Source: Psychrobacter immobilis
GTDB lineage: Bacteria > Pseudomonadota > Gammaproteobacteria > Pseudomonadales > Moraxellaceae
DNA: 64,000 bases
Assembly (NCBI GenBank): GCA_904846145.1
Contig: CAJGZL010000001.1
Span: 1,240,001 to 1,304,000 of the forward strand
Direction: 5' to 3'
The notes under the pieces were generated by a model that searched no databases, was not told the origin of the DNA, and saw nothing but the letters and a program-made list of their open reading frames with translations. This document shows, piece by piece, positions 1-10,867 of the stretch; within the stretch, counting starts at the first letter, position 1, and the number at the start of each line of letters is the position of its first letter. The translations under genes and the position numbers were made by a program.

Positions 1-437
1 TTATCATTAGTAGTGGCCATAAAAAGGCTGTTCCTATTTTTGGATGTTTTAGTTTTGATGTGTTTAAATTGTATTTTTCAAAGAAATTTTTGAGGAATTT
101 ATAGAAAAGTGTTTATCGCTCGAAGTTAAGTAACTTGAAGCTGTATAAATAATAGAAGGGAATGAAGATAATCTTAACATTTTGCTATACTGGTATAGAT
201 AACACCTTACTGACACAGTACGCATTACTTACATAGCTTTACTCGTCGTTCAGAGACAAAAAAATCCCATCATAGCTGCGGGATTTTTATAGTTTAGTCA
301 TAGTGGATCAAAGTGCAACGTAGCCACCTTCCTATTTAGTGGTAACCATTATATCTGGTTCTTTGTAAAATATAATGACCCCAAATAGTAAAAGACCTTT
401 ACGGGTGAGTAATAGTTATCTGTGTATTTTAAGCTCA
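1..437. other. Intergenic left edge with hairpin terminator
   Basis: No gene is supported here. There is a perfect 14-bp palindrome at 185-198 (CTATACTGGTATAG), and a terminator hairpin at 260-288 listed separately. A minus-strand ATG at position 20 could begin a gene running off the left edge, but only six codons are visible. Confidence 0.5.
260..288. terminator. Bidirectional intrinsic terminator
   Basis: AAAAATCCC and GGGATTTTT form a 9-bp stem around an 11-nt loop, with T-runs on both strands. It could end a transcript arriving from the left, or LysR transcription arriving from the right on the minus strand. Confidence 0.6.
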
Positions 438-1307
438 TTATGGAAGCAAGCGCTCTGCTAAAAACTCTACTAACAGCCTAATTTTGGGGGATAAATAACG
501 ATTGTACGGGTAGAGCGCCCATATAGCCTCTTCAGGCTCTCTATAGCTATCTAATATGCTTATCAGCGTTCCTGATTGTAAATACTTTTGCACATAATAA
601 TCAGGCAACTGCACAATACCTAGCCCCTTTAGTGCAGCGTCAGCCAAACTATAACCGCTGTTATAACGCACGCTACCAGTCACCCGAATATTGCGCTCTT
701 TGCCCTGTTCTTTAAAATGCCAGTAATCCAAGGTGCCAAGCAAACAGTTATGCTGGCCAAGCTCAGTCAGCGTGTTTGGTACACCGTATTTTTTGATATA
801 AGCAGGCGCGGCACAAACAAAGTTGGTGCGGCTACTGAGTTTTTTAGCCATCATTGTCGAATCATTTAAATTACCGATACGAATCGCTAAATCATAACCG
901 CCCTCTAATAAGTCAACCGTTTGATTACTCAAAAAAGCGGTCACTTCGATATCGCTATAGCGCATCATAAAGTCATTCACTAGTGGTAGTAACTGTTGCT
1001 CTCCATAGGTGACTGGGGCGGTAAGCTTAATCCTACCTTGCGGTTTTGATTGCAAATTACTGACGGCTTGCTCAGCAGCATCTAAACCGTCTAGCACCGC
1101 GCGGCAGTGCTGGTAAAACACTTGCCCCTCTTCAGTGAGCGATACCCTACGCGTGGTGCGATACAGCAACTTGATATTCAGACGCTTCTCTAAGGCGCTT
1201 ACCTGACGGCTGACTTGCGCGGTTGAGAGACCAATATTTTTGGCGGCTTTAGTAAAGCTTTCGTATTCAGCCACGTAGACAAATTCGCTAATACCTTCCC
1301 ATTTCAT
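438..1307 (-). CDS. LysR-family transcriptional regulator
   Basis: LysR-type DNA-binding regulator of about 289 residues. It has an N-terminal winged helix-turn-helix (roughly residues 1-60, with the typical FTKAAKNIGLS recognition region and RVSLTEEG wing), then a periplasmic-binding-like effector domain to the C-terminus. The frame also opens at a GTG at 1319, four codons upstream; I prefer the ATG at 1307, although neither has a strong ribosome binding site. It is divergent from adhC across about 170 bp, the usual arrangement for a regulator and its target, so control of formaldehyde dehydrogenase is possible but unproven. The domain pattern resembles the LysR subgroup often annotated near oxidoreductases. 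The effector is unknown. Confidence 0.9.
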   Translation of the reverse strand: MKWEGISEFVYVAEYESFTKAAKNIGLSTAQVSRQVSALEKRLNIKLLYRTTRRVSLTEEGQVFYQHCRAVLDGLDAAEQAVSNLQSKPQGRIKLTAPVTYGEQQLLPLVNDFMMRYSDIEVTAFLSNQTVDLLEGGYDLAIRIGNLNDSTMMAKKLSSRTNFVCAAPAYIKKYGVPNTLTELGQHNCLLGTLDYWHFKEQGKERNIRVTGSVRYNSGYSLADAALKGLGIVQLPDYYVQKYLQSGTLISILDSYREPEEAIWALYPYNRYLSPKIRLLVEFLAERLLP

Positions 1308-1432
1308 GATTGTTACCACAGCGTAAAAGATATTTTCGAATATAGCATATTATCATCAGTTCAGAAATAAGTATAATAGTTACTATAAGCTTAAATATGC
1401 TACAGTCTATAACACTCGTTTATTACAGTTAA

Positions 1433-2611
<1,179 letters not shown>

Positions 2612-2640
2612 AAGTCAGCTATCTAATTTAAGTCATAAGT

Positions 2641-2669
2641 ATGCTGTCCCGAGATGGGGCAGCATTTTT
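2641..2669 (+). terminator. Intrinsic terminator after adhC
   Basis: ATGCTGTCCC pairs with GGGGCAGCAT (one G-T wobble) around a 5-nt loop and is followed by TTTTT. It lies 30 bp after the adhC stop. Confidence 0.8.
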
Positions 2670-2700
2670 GATTGAGTTATTATATTTTGAGTTGTCGTAG

Positions 2701-3246
2701 TTACTCGTGTATGACAGGTGTGCCTTCTGTACTAAACGCAAAGGCTTTATTGCTAAAATTGCCAATCATAACAGCCTCTATCACTGGCGTCACTGTCTCA
2801 TCTATGCCTTCAACTTCAACGATAAAATTAGCCCCTGCACCGCCTCTATTCTCTTCCTTTTCAACAATATAATTGAGCGTGCCCATCGCTGGTAGCTCAA
2901 TAGGCTTGTCTAAATAGGCTTTTACAAAATTACCGTGCGTATCATAATAATCAATTTTATTAATATAAAGTGACTTATTTAGGGTAGTATTACGCACGCT
3001 CAACGTCGCTGATAGCAACACCTTTCGATTGTCTCTATCGGTATAAATGTCAGAATAAATCGGCACATAAAAGCTCTGTTTATACTTAAACTGACTCCGA
3101 TCCACCTCAGTGGTCATCTCCAGCTCTTTGATAGGATCTTGATGCTTCTCAGAATACATGACATTTGGATCTTGTGCGGCCTGATCACAGCCCATTAGCA
3201 GCAGTAGCGTCACCATAGATAACATAGATCTACCATAGACTTTCAT
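2701..3246 (-). CDS. DUF3124-family lipoprotein
   Basis: Predicted lipoprotein of 181 residues. The N-terminus has a short charged region, a hydrophobic stretch and a lipobox (LLLMGC, Cys at about 20), so it should be exported and lipidated. The remainder, with SFYVPIYSDIYTD, the LSVRNTT beta strand and IDYYDTHGNFVKAYLD, matches the DUF3124 family as I know it. That family has no established function. It stands alone, convergent with adhC, behind its own untranslated region. A GCTCC-rich stretch just upstream (AGGAGC on the coding strand) serves as its ribosome binding site. Confidence 0.75.
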   Translation of the reverse strand: MKVYGRSMLSMVTLLLLMGCDQAAQDPNVMYSEKHQDPIKELEMTTEVDRSQFKYKQSFYVPIYSDIYTDRDNRKVLLSATLSVRNTTLNKSLYINKIDYYDTHGNFVKAYLDKPIELPAMGTLNYIVEKEENRGGAGANFIVEVEGIDETVTPVIEAVMIGNFSNKAFAFSTEGTPVIHE

Positions 3247-3638
3247 AGCTTGCTCCTTTTATGATGACCTTTGATAATGATGATTAAGTTTGTAATTAAT
3301 CTTGATCAATAGCAATAGCAATGGCAAAGCTGTTACTACCTACTATCGACTAATACTTTGAAGTTTGCAACTCTACTATTTTTGTGTCTTGAACATTCTT
3401 GCTTGACACTGATTTGCTAGCAAGACTTTATCGCAATACCACATAAAAACTGACCCGTATGCGACATGACCTGTTTATAAGCTAGAACTTAAACTCAGTC
3501 TTTGCAATGCCTCATTGTTAAACCGAAGCTTAGCAATAAGGGTCACTACCTTATAAAAACTTACTTTATGGTAGAGTGGTTTATAATCACTCAAAGCTGA
3601 CTCTCTATTAGCACACCTGCCTACTATCGGATATTTTT
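3247..3638. other. Intergenic region between DUF3124 lipoprotein and cls
   Basis: A 392-bp AT-rich divergent spacer with no supported ORF. A TATAAT hexamer at 3582-3587, about 50 bp before the cls ATG, is a plausible -10 element, but no good -35 lies at the expected distance. Confidence 0.4.
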
Positions 3639-5090
3639 ATGGTCACTGACATACTGCTAACGATTCACTTTATTTTGCTGATCGTTATCTCCCTTAGAGT
3701 TTTAGCTCGCCATGATCTATCCTCACCTGCGCGGCTGGCTTGGCTAGTCATTTTATTTATCCTGCCCTATATTGGCGTAGTTGTATATTGGATGTTTGGT
3801 GAGATTCACTTAGGCCGTGGCTTTGAGCGTGAGCATCGACAGATTATCGATAGATTGCATAGCCATAACCCTGAAGTGCTCGGTCATAACGCCTCATTAG
3901 CGGAGGCAATAAAACCCGCCTATCAGGCTGCATTTTCTTATTCGGCTAATGTGACTGGATTTCATACCACACTTGGTAATCGTGCTGAGCTAATGGGTGA
4001 TGCAGCCGATACTCAAGCGCGGATGATTGCGGACTTTGACGCAGCAACCGATCATATTCATGTTTTGTATTATATTTGGCTGATCGATGGGATGGGTATT
4101 GATACGGCAGAGGCCTTAATACGTGCTGCTAAGCGTGGCATGACTTGCCGAGCGATGGTCGATGGCATGGGCTCACGTAAGATGATCGGCTCCAAGATTT
4201 GGCAAGAGATGATCAAGGCTGGTGTACAAGTGAGCGTAGCGCTACCGATTAGCAACCTGATAAAGGTTATCTTATTCAGTCGTTTGGATCTACGCAATCA
4301 CCGCAAAATCACTGTGATAGATGGTAAAATTGGCTATTGTGGCAGTCGTAACTGCGCCGATCCTGAATTTCGCGTTAAGCCAAAATACGCACCATGGGTA
4401 GATATCATGTTACGAGTTGAAGGACCAGTGGTTGCCCAAAATCAGATGTTGTTCGCTAGTGATTGGCTCACTCAAAACCCTGAAACTCCCGTTGAGAGCT
4501 TTAAGTATTATACTGATATCGATAGTGAACAGCAGGCTGATGGTTTTGCAGCTCAGGTATTTGCAGACGGGCCAACTCAGCGTCATGGCACCACCCCGCA
4601 GTTATTGAGCGCACTGATTAGCCAAGCCCAGCATACGCTTATTATCTCCACCCCTTACTTTGTTCCTGATTATTCGCTAGTTAGCATTTTGTGCGCGACA
4701 GCCTATCGCGGTGTCGATGTGACGATGATTTTCCCCCAAAAAAACGACTCTTTTGTGGTTGCAGCGACTTCTCATAGCTACTACTGGCAATTGCTTGAGG
4801 CGGGCGTAAAAATCTATGAGTATAAGCCTGGGCTACTGCACGCTAAGACTTTGACTATTGATGGCGAAATCAGCTTGATCGGCTCAACCAATCTTGATCT
4901 GCGCAGCTTTGATTTGAACTATGAGAATAACGTGGTTATCAGCGATAAAACGCTGACTGCCGATATCGTTGAGCGGCAGTTTCAATACATCGCTGACTCA
5001 GATGAGGTGCTTCGCGAGCATGTTGAGGCGTGGTCAGTCCCTTATAAAATATGGAATAATATCGTTGCGACTATGGGGCCTGTTCTTTAG
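3639..5090 (+). CDS. cls: Cardiolipin synthase
   Basis: Phospholipase D superfamily enzyme of 483 residues that condenses phosphatidylglycerol into cardiolipin at the inner membrane. Two N-terminal membrane segments (about residues 5-25 and 32-55) are followed by two catalytic HKD motifs, HRKITVIDGKIGYCGSRN near residue 220 and HAKTLTIDGEISLIGSTN near residue 405. Length and layout match ClsA-type synthases. Its 3' end overlaps the convergent rlmA by 20 bp. A decayed second copy of part of this gene family lies at 45574-45782. Confidence 0.93.
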   Translation: MVTDILLTIHFILLIVISLRVLARHDLSSPARLAWLVILFILPYIGVVVYWMFGEIHLGRGFEREHRQIIDRLHSHNPEVLGHNASLAEAIKPAYQAAFSYSANVTGFHTTLGNRAELMGDAADTQARMIADFDAATDHIHVLYYIWLIDGMGIDTAEALIRAAKRGMTCRAMVDGMGSRKMIGSKIWQEMIKAGVQVSVALPISNLIKVILFSRLDLRNHRKITVIDGKIGYCGSRNCADPEFRVKPKYAPWVDIMLRVEGPVVAQNQMLFASDWLTQNPETPVESFKYYTDIDSEQQADGFAAQVFADGPTQRHGTTPQLLSALISQAQHTLIISTPYFVPDYSLVSILCATAYRGVDVTMIFPQKNDSFVVAATSHSYYWQLLEAGVKIYEYKPGLLHAKTLTIDGEISLIGSTNLDLRSFDLNYENNVVISDKTLTADIVERQFQYIADSDEVLREHVEAWSVPYKIWNNIVATMGPVL

Positions 5091-6126
5091 AGTGTCTGGT
5101 TTGAGCCTCGCCCTTTGACGTCTTCTGCAATATATAAACAACAAACTTAGCTTCTGTTATAAAAGGCTTAGTATCAACCAAATCTAGTAAAGCTCGACGC
5201 TTATCAATTTGCGCCCGATACGCATACGGCGTCATGGTCAATAAGTCCGCCAGCGCTTCTGCTGACAAGCTCAACTCAGTGCTTACTTGATGGGTCTCAA
5301 GCAAAGTAAAATACGGCGCAAGCTCAGTCAAAAACTTGTCTGAATCATGCTCACGAACCTCATCAAATAGTGCTGCGCGCATACTCGCTAGATGACCACT
5401 ATCAGGTTTGGCAATGATTAGATAGCCATTATCTTGCAAAACCTGAGCGAATGCTGCTGGCAGTATCGGACTGAAAATACTACTAATACCCGTTATGCTC
5501 TGCGCTTGTAGCGGTAGATGAGCGGCGCTGGTAACGATTGGGTAAACAACAGTCTTTTTCGGCGACGGCTGCTGACTATCTTTTTGGCTTTGTTGGCGCG
5601 TCTGCTCATGATTAACTCCTTGATTGGTGTTTGCAACGTCTTGTTGATACCACAAAGTATGCGCCGCTTTACTACCTTTTGCCATTTCTATCAATGCAGG
5701 CTTACTGATATCAGCAGCTATTAGCTCATCGATATCGACTTGCTCTGCTAGCGCTTGAGTATAGTAGCCCTCACCGCAGCCAATATCGAGCCAGCGTCTG
5801 TTAGCATAAGCGACCTGTTCATTATACGCCCGCTCTTTGACTGACATCTCTTTAGCTAACCATAAGGTTATTTGCTCACAGATTAAGTCTCGTAGCGGCT
5901 GATAGTAGCCTGCCTGCAAAAAACGTTGCCGCGCCTTAATTGATAAAGCACTGTCACCGGGCGCTTTGGACTTCTTTTGCTGTACCGGTAACAGATTGAC
6001 GTACCCTTGCCGCGCCACATCAAAGCTGTGCGTCGTTTGTTTAGAATTGAGACTGCCATCACAACACCAATTATAAATAGCAGGTTGCAGTGGTGACTGG
6101 CAAAGCGGGCAAATAAATAAGGACAC
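5071..6126 (-). CDS. rlmA: 23S rRNA (guanine-N1)-methyltransferase, RlmA family
   Basis: SAM-dependent methyltransferase of 351 residues, expected to methylate a guanine in 23S rRNA helix 35 (G745 in E. coli). The N-terminal zinc-binding module (CPLCQSPL and a second Cys pair at NWCC) and the family signature HSFDVARQGYVNLLPVQ are clear. The SAM-binding motif reads LDIGCGEGYYT. It starts at GTG. A Gln/Lys-rich low-complexity insert at about residues 165-195 makes it longer than the roughly 270 residues of E. coli RlmA. The 3' ends of rlmA and cls overlap tail to tail. Confidence 0.9.
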   Translation of the reverse strand: MSLFICPLCQSPLQPAIYNWCCDGSLNSKQTTHSFDVARQGYVNLLPVQQKKSKAPGDSALSIKARQRFLQAGYYQPLRDLICEQITLWLAKEMSVKERAYNEQVAYANRRWLDIGCGEGYYTQALAEQVDIDELIAADISKPALIEMAKGSKAAHTLWYQQDVANTNQGVNHEQTRQQSQKDSQQPSPKKTVVYPIVTSAAHLPLQAQSITGISSIFSPILPAAFAQVLQDNGYLIIAKPDSGHLASMRAALFDEVREHDSDKFLTELAPYFTLLETHQVSTELSLSAEALADLLTMTPYAYRAQIDKRRALLDLVDTKPFITEAKFVVYILQKTSKGEAQTRHSKEQAP

Positions 6127-6194
6127 GACATTCTCAAAGGCAGCAAAAAAGTAGAAAAATTAAAACAACATCTTAGCAAAACTCAGCTTATTTA

Positions 6195-6234
6195 ACCTAC
6201 TAAAAATGCTTTAACAAGCGCCTTTTTAGTAGGT
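6195..6234 (-). terminator. Hairpin after mraY, likely terminator of the dcw cluster
   Basis: A perfect 12-bp inverted repeat (ACCTACTAAAAA and TTTTTAGTAGGT) lies 40 bp after the mraY stop. On the minus strand an inner small stem is followed by ATTTTTAG, so it may end the dcw transcript. Confidence 0.5.
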
Positions 6235-6272
6235 AAATTGATAGCTAATAAGTTAATTGATAACGCTAAGTT

Positions 6273-7391
6273 TTATCTTAGTTTCAAGGTCATAAGACCA
6301 AAGATCACTAGCAAAATCGCGATAATCCAGAATCGAACCACCACTTGGGTCTCTTTCCAACCGATCTCTTCAAAGTGATGATGTAGTGGCGCCATACGAA
6401 AGATACGCTTCTTACGCAATTTGTAAGAGCCTACTTGTAATATAACGGATAAGGCTTCAGCGACAAATAAGCCACCCATAATCGCAAAGGCGATCTCTTG
6501 GCGGGTCATGACTGCAATCGTTCCCAGCATTGCACCTAATGCTAGCGCGCCAACATCACCCATAAACACTTGGGCAGGATGCGCGTTAAACCACAAAAAT
6601 CCTAGACCTGCGCCAACCATAGCGCCACAAACAATGATAACCTCAGAGTTATAGGCGATATAAGGCACATGCAAATACTCGGAGAAACGTACATCACCCG
6701 AAACATAAGCCATCGCCCCTAGACCTGCCGCCACTAATACTACAGGTAGGATGGCCAAACCATCCAAGCCATCGGTTAAGTTGACCGCATTGGAGGCACC
6801 ATTAATCACGAAATAAGTAAAAATAATAAAACCGATACCCAGCGGTAGCGCTGAGAAAGGAATGATCCAATCTTTAAAGACAGGCAATAATAAATCCTGC
6901 ATCGCTCTGGTAGTCGTGATATCTGGCTGGAGGGTGGCAATATAATAAAGCGATGCGCCAACGAATAGCGCACCCATCGATAACCAAAAGTACTTTTTGC
7001 GCGCGATCAAACCTTTGGGATCTTTATATTTGATCTTGAGCCAATCATCAGTCCAACCGACTGCGCCAAAGATAATCATCACCACCAGCAGAATCCACAC
7101 ATAAGGATTGTTTAGTCGCGCCCACAAGAGTGTCGATATCGCAATAGTGGCTAAGATCATCACCCCGCCCATCGTCGGTGTCCCAGTCTTCGCTAGATGC
7201 GACTGTGGCCCGTCATTACGTATAGCCTGCCCGTACTTAAGCGTGCGCAAATGACGAATGACCCGACCACCAAAGGTCATGCTCAAAGCTAGCGCTGTCA
7301 CGACCGCTAATAAAGCTCGCAGGGTTAAAGAGGATACCGCAGAAAACGGCGTATAATACTGGCTAAGCCATTCAAACAACCAAACTAACAC
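6273..7391 (-). CDS. mraY: Phospho-N-acetylmuramoyl-pentapeptide transferase
   Basis: Integral membrane enzyme of 372 residues that transfers phospho-MurNAc-pentapeptide from UDP to undecaprenyl phosphate, forming lipid I. About ten membrane segments are visible. Catalytic signatures are the paired aspartates in [10 protein letters not shown], the [10 protein letters not shown] and [11 protein letters not shown] motifs, and the C-terminal APLHHHFE. It starts at GTG behind an AAGGAG ribosome binding site, and lies 3 bp after murF, so translation is probably coupled. It is the last gene of the cluster here; murD, ftsW and murG do not follow. Confidence 0.97.
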   Translation of the reverse strand: MLVWLFEWLSQYYTPFSAVSSLTLRALLAVVTALALSMTFGGRVIRHLRTLKYGQAIRNDGPQSHLAKTGTPTMGGVMILATIAISTLLWARLNNPYVWILLVVMIIFGAVGWTDDWLKIKYKDPKGLIARKKYFWLSMGALFVGASLYYIATLQPDITTTRAMQDLLLPVFKDWIIPFSALPLGIGFIIFTYFVINGASNAVNLTDGLDGLAILPVVLVAAGLGAMAYVSGDVRFSEYLHVPYIAYNSEVIIVCGAMVGAGLGFLWFNAHPAQVFMGDVGALALGAMLGTIAVMTRQEIAFAIMGGLFVAEALSVILQVGSYKLRKKRIFRMAPLHHHFEEIGWKETQVVVRFWIIAILLVIFGLMTLKLR

Positions 7392-7394
7392 CGC

Positions 7395-8873
7395 CTACTC
7401 CTTTACTAGTGCATCAATAAGGGTTTCCATTTCCATAAATCGCGACCCCTTGAACAATACCGTACAAGGGTGCAATTGCTGCACTTGTAAATACTGCTGT
7501 AAATAAGATAAAAGACTGTCTTTATCATCGAAAGCTTGCGCGTTGATACTATCCGCTGTGCCAATCTCTTTGGCACCTGCTACCGTATAACCTGCGTATT
7601 CACCAACACAAAGCAATATATCTATGCCAGCGGTAGCAATCGTTCGACCTAAGCTTTGGTGCTCACTGACCGCCGCCGCGCCAAGCTCGCCGATATCTCC
7701 TAATACTAAAATTTTCGTACCTGTTTGCGCGGCTAATACTTTGGTCGCGGCCCGTACCGAATGCGGGTTAGAGTTATAAGTATCATCGATTAAGCGATGC
7801 AAGCCTAGCATCTGACTATCTAAACGGCCTTTTGCTGGACGGGCATTCTCTAACCCGACAACGATGTCATCTATACTGATGTTAAGGGCATGGGCACAGG
7901 CGGCAGCTGCCAAAGCATTATTGACATTATGCTCGCCCGCCAATGGCAGACAGATATCTTTTACTTGCGTGCCAATATGTAATTTGAACTCGCTACGCTC
8001 AGGCTCAACATCGAGGTGGCTGGCACTAACATCAGTATTACCGAAGCCAATGACGTTTGCAGTGTTATCCTCAGCAATGCGGCGCAACTGGTTAGTAAAA
8101 TCGTCATTATCGGGCACGATAGCGTACTGCTCAGCCTTTAGAGTATGGTAAATCTCAGCCTTAGTTTGGCAAATACCCTCACGACTACCGAATTCTCCCA
8201 AATGTGCTGTGCCAATATTGAGAATACAAGCCACATCAGGGCGGACAATTTCGGTAGTATAAGCAATCTCACCGATATGATTGGCGCCAAGCTCTATAAT
8301 GGCATAGCGATGATGATCGGAGAGCTCAAGCAGCATCATGGGCACGCCCAAGTCATTATTGAGGTTACCGCGAGTGATAAGGGTTGGTGCTAGGCGACCA
8401 AAAATACTGCCTAGCATCTCCTTACAAGTGGTCTTACCACTGGAGCCTGTAATAGCGATAATAGTTACATCTTTATGCTGCTGACGGCGATGTGCAGCCA
8501 AATGTCCCAGAGCCAAGCGCGTATCACTGACCACTAACTGTGGAATACTCGTTGAAATCGGGCGCGAGACAATAGCGGCAAGTGCGCCTTTAGAAGCGGC
8601 TAGATTGATATAATCATGACCATCAAAGTTATCGCCTTGTAAGGCCAAAAAGATATCGCCGCTCTTTATAGTCCGTGTATCGGTAGCAATACGATTGGCT
8701 GTGACAATATGGGCAGCCGTCTTATCATCACTAGCTTGGTTATCAGCGGTTTTTTGAGTTTCAGGAAGCTGCCAACGCCCATCGAGTGTCGTCGTGGCTG
8801 CTAGCAGATTGTCAGCTTGCCAAACATAAAGCCCTTGCGACTGTATCGTATTTTCAGTATCGGCGGTCATCAT
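7395..8873 (-). CDS. murF: UDP-N-acetylmuramoyl-tripeptide--D-alanyl-D-alanine ligase
   Basis: Mur ligase of 492 residues that adds D-Ala-D-Ala to the UDP-MurNAc tripeptide in the cytoplasm. The N-terminal UDP-binding domain (about 1-110) is followed by the ATP-binding loop ITGSSGKTTCKEML and the central RGNLNNDLGVP signature. The C-terminal domain carries DDTYNSNPHSV. GAGG lies five bases before the first ATG. A 110-bp spacer separates it from murE, larger than in many gammaproteobacteria, but the shared direction suggests one transcription unit. Confidence 0.96.
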   Translation of the reverse strand: MMTADTENTIQSQGLYVWQADNLLAATTTLDGRWQLPETQKTADNQASDDKTAAHIVTANRIATDTRTIKSGDIFLALQGDNFDGHDYINLAASKGALAAIVSRPISTSIPQLVVSDTRLALGHLAAHRRQQHKDVTIIAITGSSGKTTCKEMLGSIFGRLAPTLITRGNLNNDLGVPMMLLELSDHHRYAIIELGANHIGEIAYTTEIVRPDVACILNIGTAHLGEFGSREGICQTKAEIYHTLKAEQYAIVPDNDDFTNQLRRIAEDNTANVIGFGNTDVSASHLDVEPERSEFKLHIGTQVKDICLPLAGEHNVNNALAAAACAHALNISIDDIVVGLENARPAKGRLDSQMLGLHRLIDDTYNSNPHSVRAATKVLAAQTGTKILVLGDIGELGAAAVSEHQSLGRTIATAGIDILLCVGEYAGYTVAGAKEIGTADSINAQAFDDKDSLLSYLQQYLQVQQLHPCTVLFKGSRFMEMETLIDALVKE

Positions 8874-8983
8874 TGTTACCTCTAAGTAGCGGCTTATTTT
8901 TATTTATTAATGTAAAAGTAGGTGTGAACTTAAATACAGTTATTAATTTAAACGCAGGGGTTAATCAAAAGTTCAGCAGATAA

Positions 8984-10636
8984 TTATAACCGCCCTGCTT
9001 GCTGCAGCGCTTGCTGCAATACGATACTGTCATCAAAGTCATGACGCACGCCATGGATCTCTTGATAAGTCTCATGGCCTTTGCCTGCGATAACTACGAT
9101 ATCATCTACGCCTGCATGATTAACCGCATATTCAATCGCTTGTCTGCGAGCAGGCTCGATATAGGTACGCTGATATTGCTCAGTGCTCATACCGACTTGC
9201 ATGTCTTGTAATATCTGCTTCGGATCTTCAGTACGCGGATTGTCGGCGGTCAAGATGACGCGGTCAGCACCTGCTAGACCTGCCTGCGCCATCAATGGAC
9301 GCTTGCCGCTATCACGATCACCGCCGCAGCCGAACACTGCCCATAACTGACCTTTACAATGCGTTTTTAGACTAGCGAGCACTTGGCTGAGGGCATCAGG
9401 CGTGTGCGCGTAATCGACTATAAAACAGCCGTCGTTAGATGCCACGCGCTGCATCCGTCCGACAGCACCTTGCAGCTGTGGTACTAGCTTGGCTACCTGC
9501 TCAATATCTATACCAAGTGCGACTACAGCACCGATAGCGGCTAGTAGATTAGCCACATTAAAACGCCCTAATAAGGGGCTAACTACGGTTATATCCGTCG
9601 TTTGAGTATCAGCGATTTGGGTGCGTAAAGTGATCTTTACCCCCTCCAAACTCGGTTCAATATCAGTGGCGACAAAGGTAGCTTGCGCTGAGGGCTGTAA
9701 GCTATACGTCCAGACTGTTAGATTGCTGGCATATGCCGTATCTAGCATCACTTGCGCATAGTTTTCACCATGAGCATCATCGATATTAATAATAGCGTGG
9801 GTCAGATCTGGAAAATAGCGACAATCAAACAGCTTCGCCTTTGCCGCGACATACTCATCCATATCAGTATGATAATCAAGATGATCACGACTAAGGTTGG
9901 TATAAATGGCAACTTTTATAGGCACGCCTTGCAGACGCTGCTGATCAAGGCCGTGCGAGCTGGCCTCAAGCGCTAATAGATCGGCGCTTTCTACACCCAT
10001 CTGATGTAAGAACTGCTGCACTGCCAAGGCATCGCCTGTGGTATGGCTAGCTTGTACCAAAGCGCCCAGTCTGCCATTGCCTGCTGTACCCATAACGGCA
10101 CTGCTGAGTGACGCCAGCTGTGCTAATTGCGCAACCAATTGACTAATAGTGGTCTTACCATTAGTACCTGTCACGGCTACTACGCTCGGTAGGGCGACAG
10201 ACTGATGATACTGCAGCTTTGCTTGCGCTAAATCTCCCAATACATCACGAATATTAGGCACGTATAGCACAGGACAAGGTAGGTTGTCTAAATCCTGCGT
10301 GTTGTTAGCGGATTCATCATCAGTAGCTAGCAAAGCACTGGGCTCAATCTCAGATAAAATAAAGGCGGCTTGCGCGGCGGCTTGTTTAAGATACTCTGAA
10401 CTGGCTTGAGGATTTTGCGTTTGGCTAGTGAGCAAGACAAAAACGTCGCCTTTATTGACTTGCCGACTGTCTAAACAAAGCTGATGAAAAGGGATTTCAT
10501 TAATTGAATCTAGACCATCTGCTGCTCGAGCTATGCCTCTTAATGACTGATTTATCGTACTATCGCTACTACTGTCTATTAGCTGCTGCAAAGTCACACT
10601 ATCAAAAGTCACAGTATTATCAGAAGCTTGAGTCAT
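8984..10636 (-). CDS. murE: UDP-N-acetylmuramoyl-L-alanyl-D-glutamate--2,6-diaminopimelate ligase
   Basis: Mur ligase of 550 residues that adds meso-diaminopimelate to UDP-MurNAc-L-Ala-D-Glu. It shows the ATP loop AVTGTNGKTTISQL, the SHGLDQQRL and VDYAHTPDAL motifs, and DNPRTEDP, the motif that selects meso-DAP over lysine. The C-terminus has AGKGHETYQ. The open frame begins with a TTG at 10642; the ATG at 10636 sits seven bases after AGGA and is preferred. The protein is longer than E. coli MurE (about 495 residues), mainly through an N-terminal insert at roughly 75-120. Confidence 0.96.
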   Translation of the reverse strand: MTQASDNTVTFDSVTLQQLIDSSSDSTINQSLRGIARAADGLDSINEIPFHQLCLDSRQVNKGDVFVLLTSQTQNPQASSEYLKQAAAQAAFILSEIEPSALLATDDESANNTQDLDNLPCPVLYVPNIRDVLGDLAQAKLQYHQSVALPSVVAVTGTNGKTTISQLVAQLAQLASLSSAVMGTAGNGRLGALVQASHTTGDALAVQQFLHQMGVESADLLALEASSHGLDQQRLQGVPIKVAIYTNLSRDHLDYHTDMDEYVAAKAKLFDCRYFPDLTHAIINIDDAHGENYAQVMLDTAYASNLTVWTYSLQPSAQATFVATDIEPSLEGVKITLRTQIADTQTTDITVVSPLLGRFNVANLLAAIGAVVALGIDIEQVAKLVPQLQGAVGRMQRVASNDGCFIVDYAHTPDALSQVLASLKTHCKGQLWAVFGCGGDRDSGKRPLMAQAGLAGADRVILTADNPRTEDPKQILQDMQVGMSTEQYQRTYIEPARRQAIEYAVNHAGVDDIVVIAGKGHETYQEIHGVRHDFDDSIVLQQALQQAGRL

Positions 10637-10735
10637 GGGCAAATCCTAGACAAATAATAAAAATAGCCGTTAGCATAACTCGTTAAAAGGGTCGATGCAA
10701 AAAATAGGGTGAAATTAATTTATAAATTATTTAAC

Positions 10736-10755
10736 GCTTATAATTAATTATAAGC
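10736..10755. repeat. 20-bp perfect palindrome between murE and ftsI
   Basis: GCTTATAATT followed by its reverse complement, in the 231-bp murE-ftsI spacer. It could be an operator or an mRNA hairpin; it lacks a downstream T-run. Confidence 0.5.
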
Positions 10756-10867
10756 ATTAAAGTTAATCCTAAATAAAAACAAGACGCGTAAAGGGGTTAG
10801 CGTATTCAAGCCTGTCGCTAATAACTGCCAACGATAACTGCCAATAATAGATAGCCTAATACACTAG

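Noticed and set aside
1-20. Minus-strand ATG at position 20 opening a frame off the left edge
   Set aside because: Only six codons visible and the nearest AGGA is about 12 bases away; not enough to support a gene.
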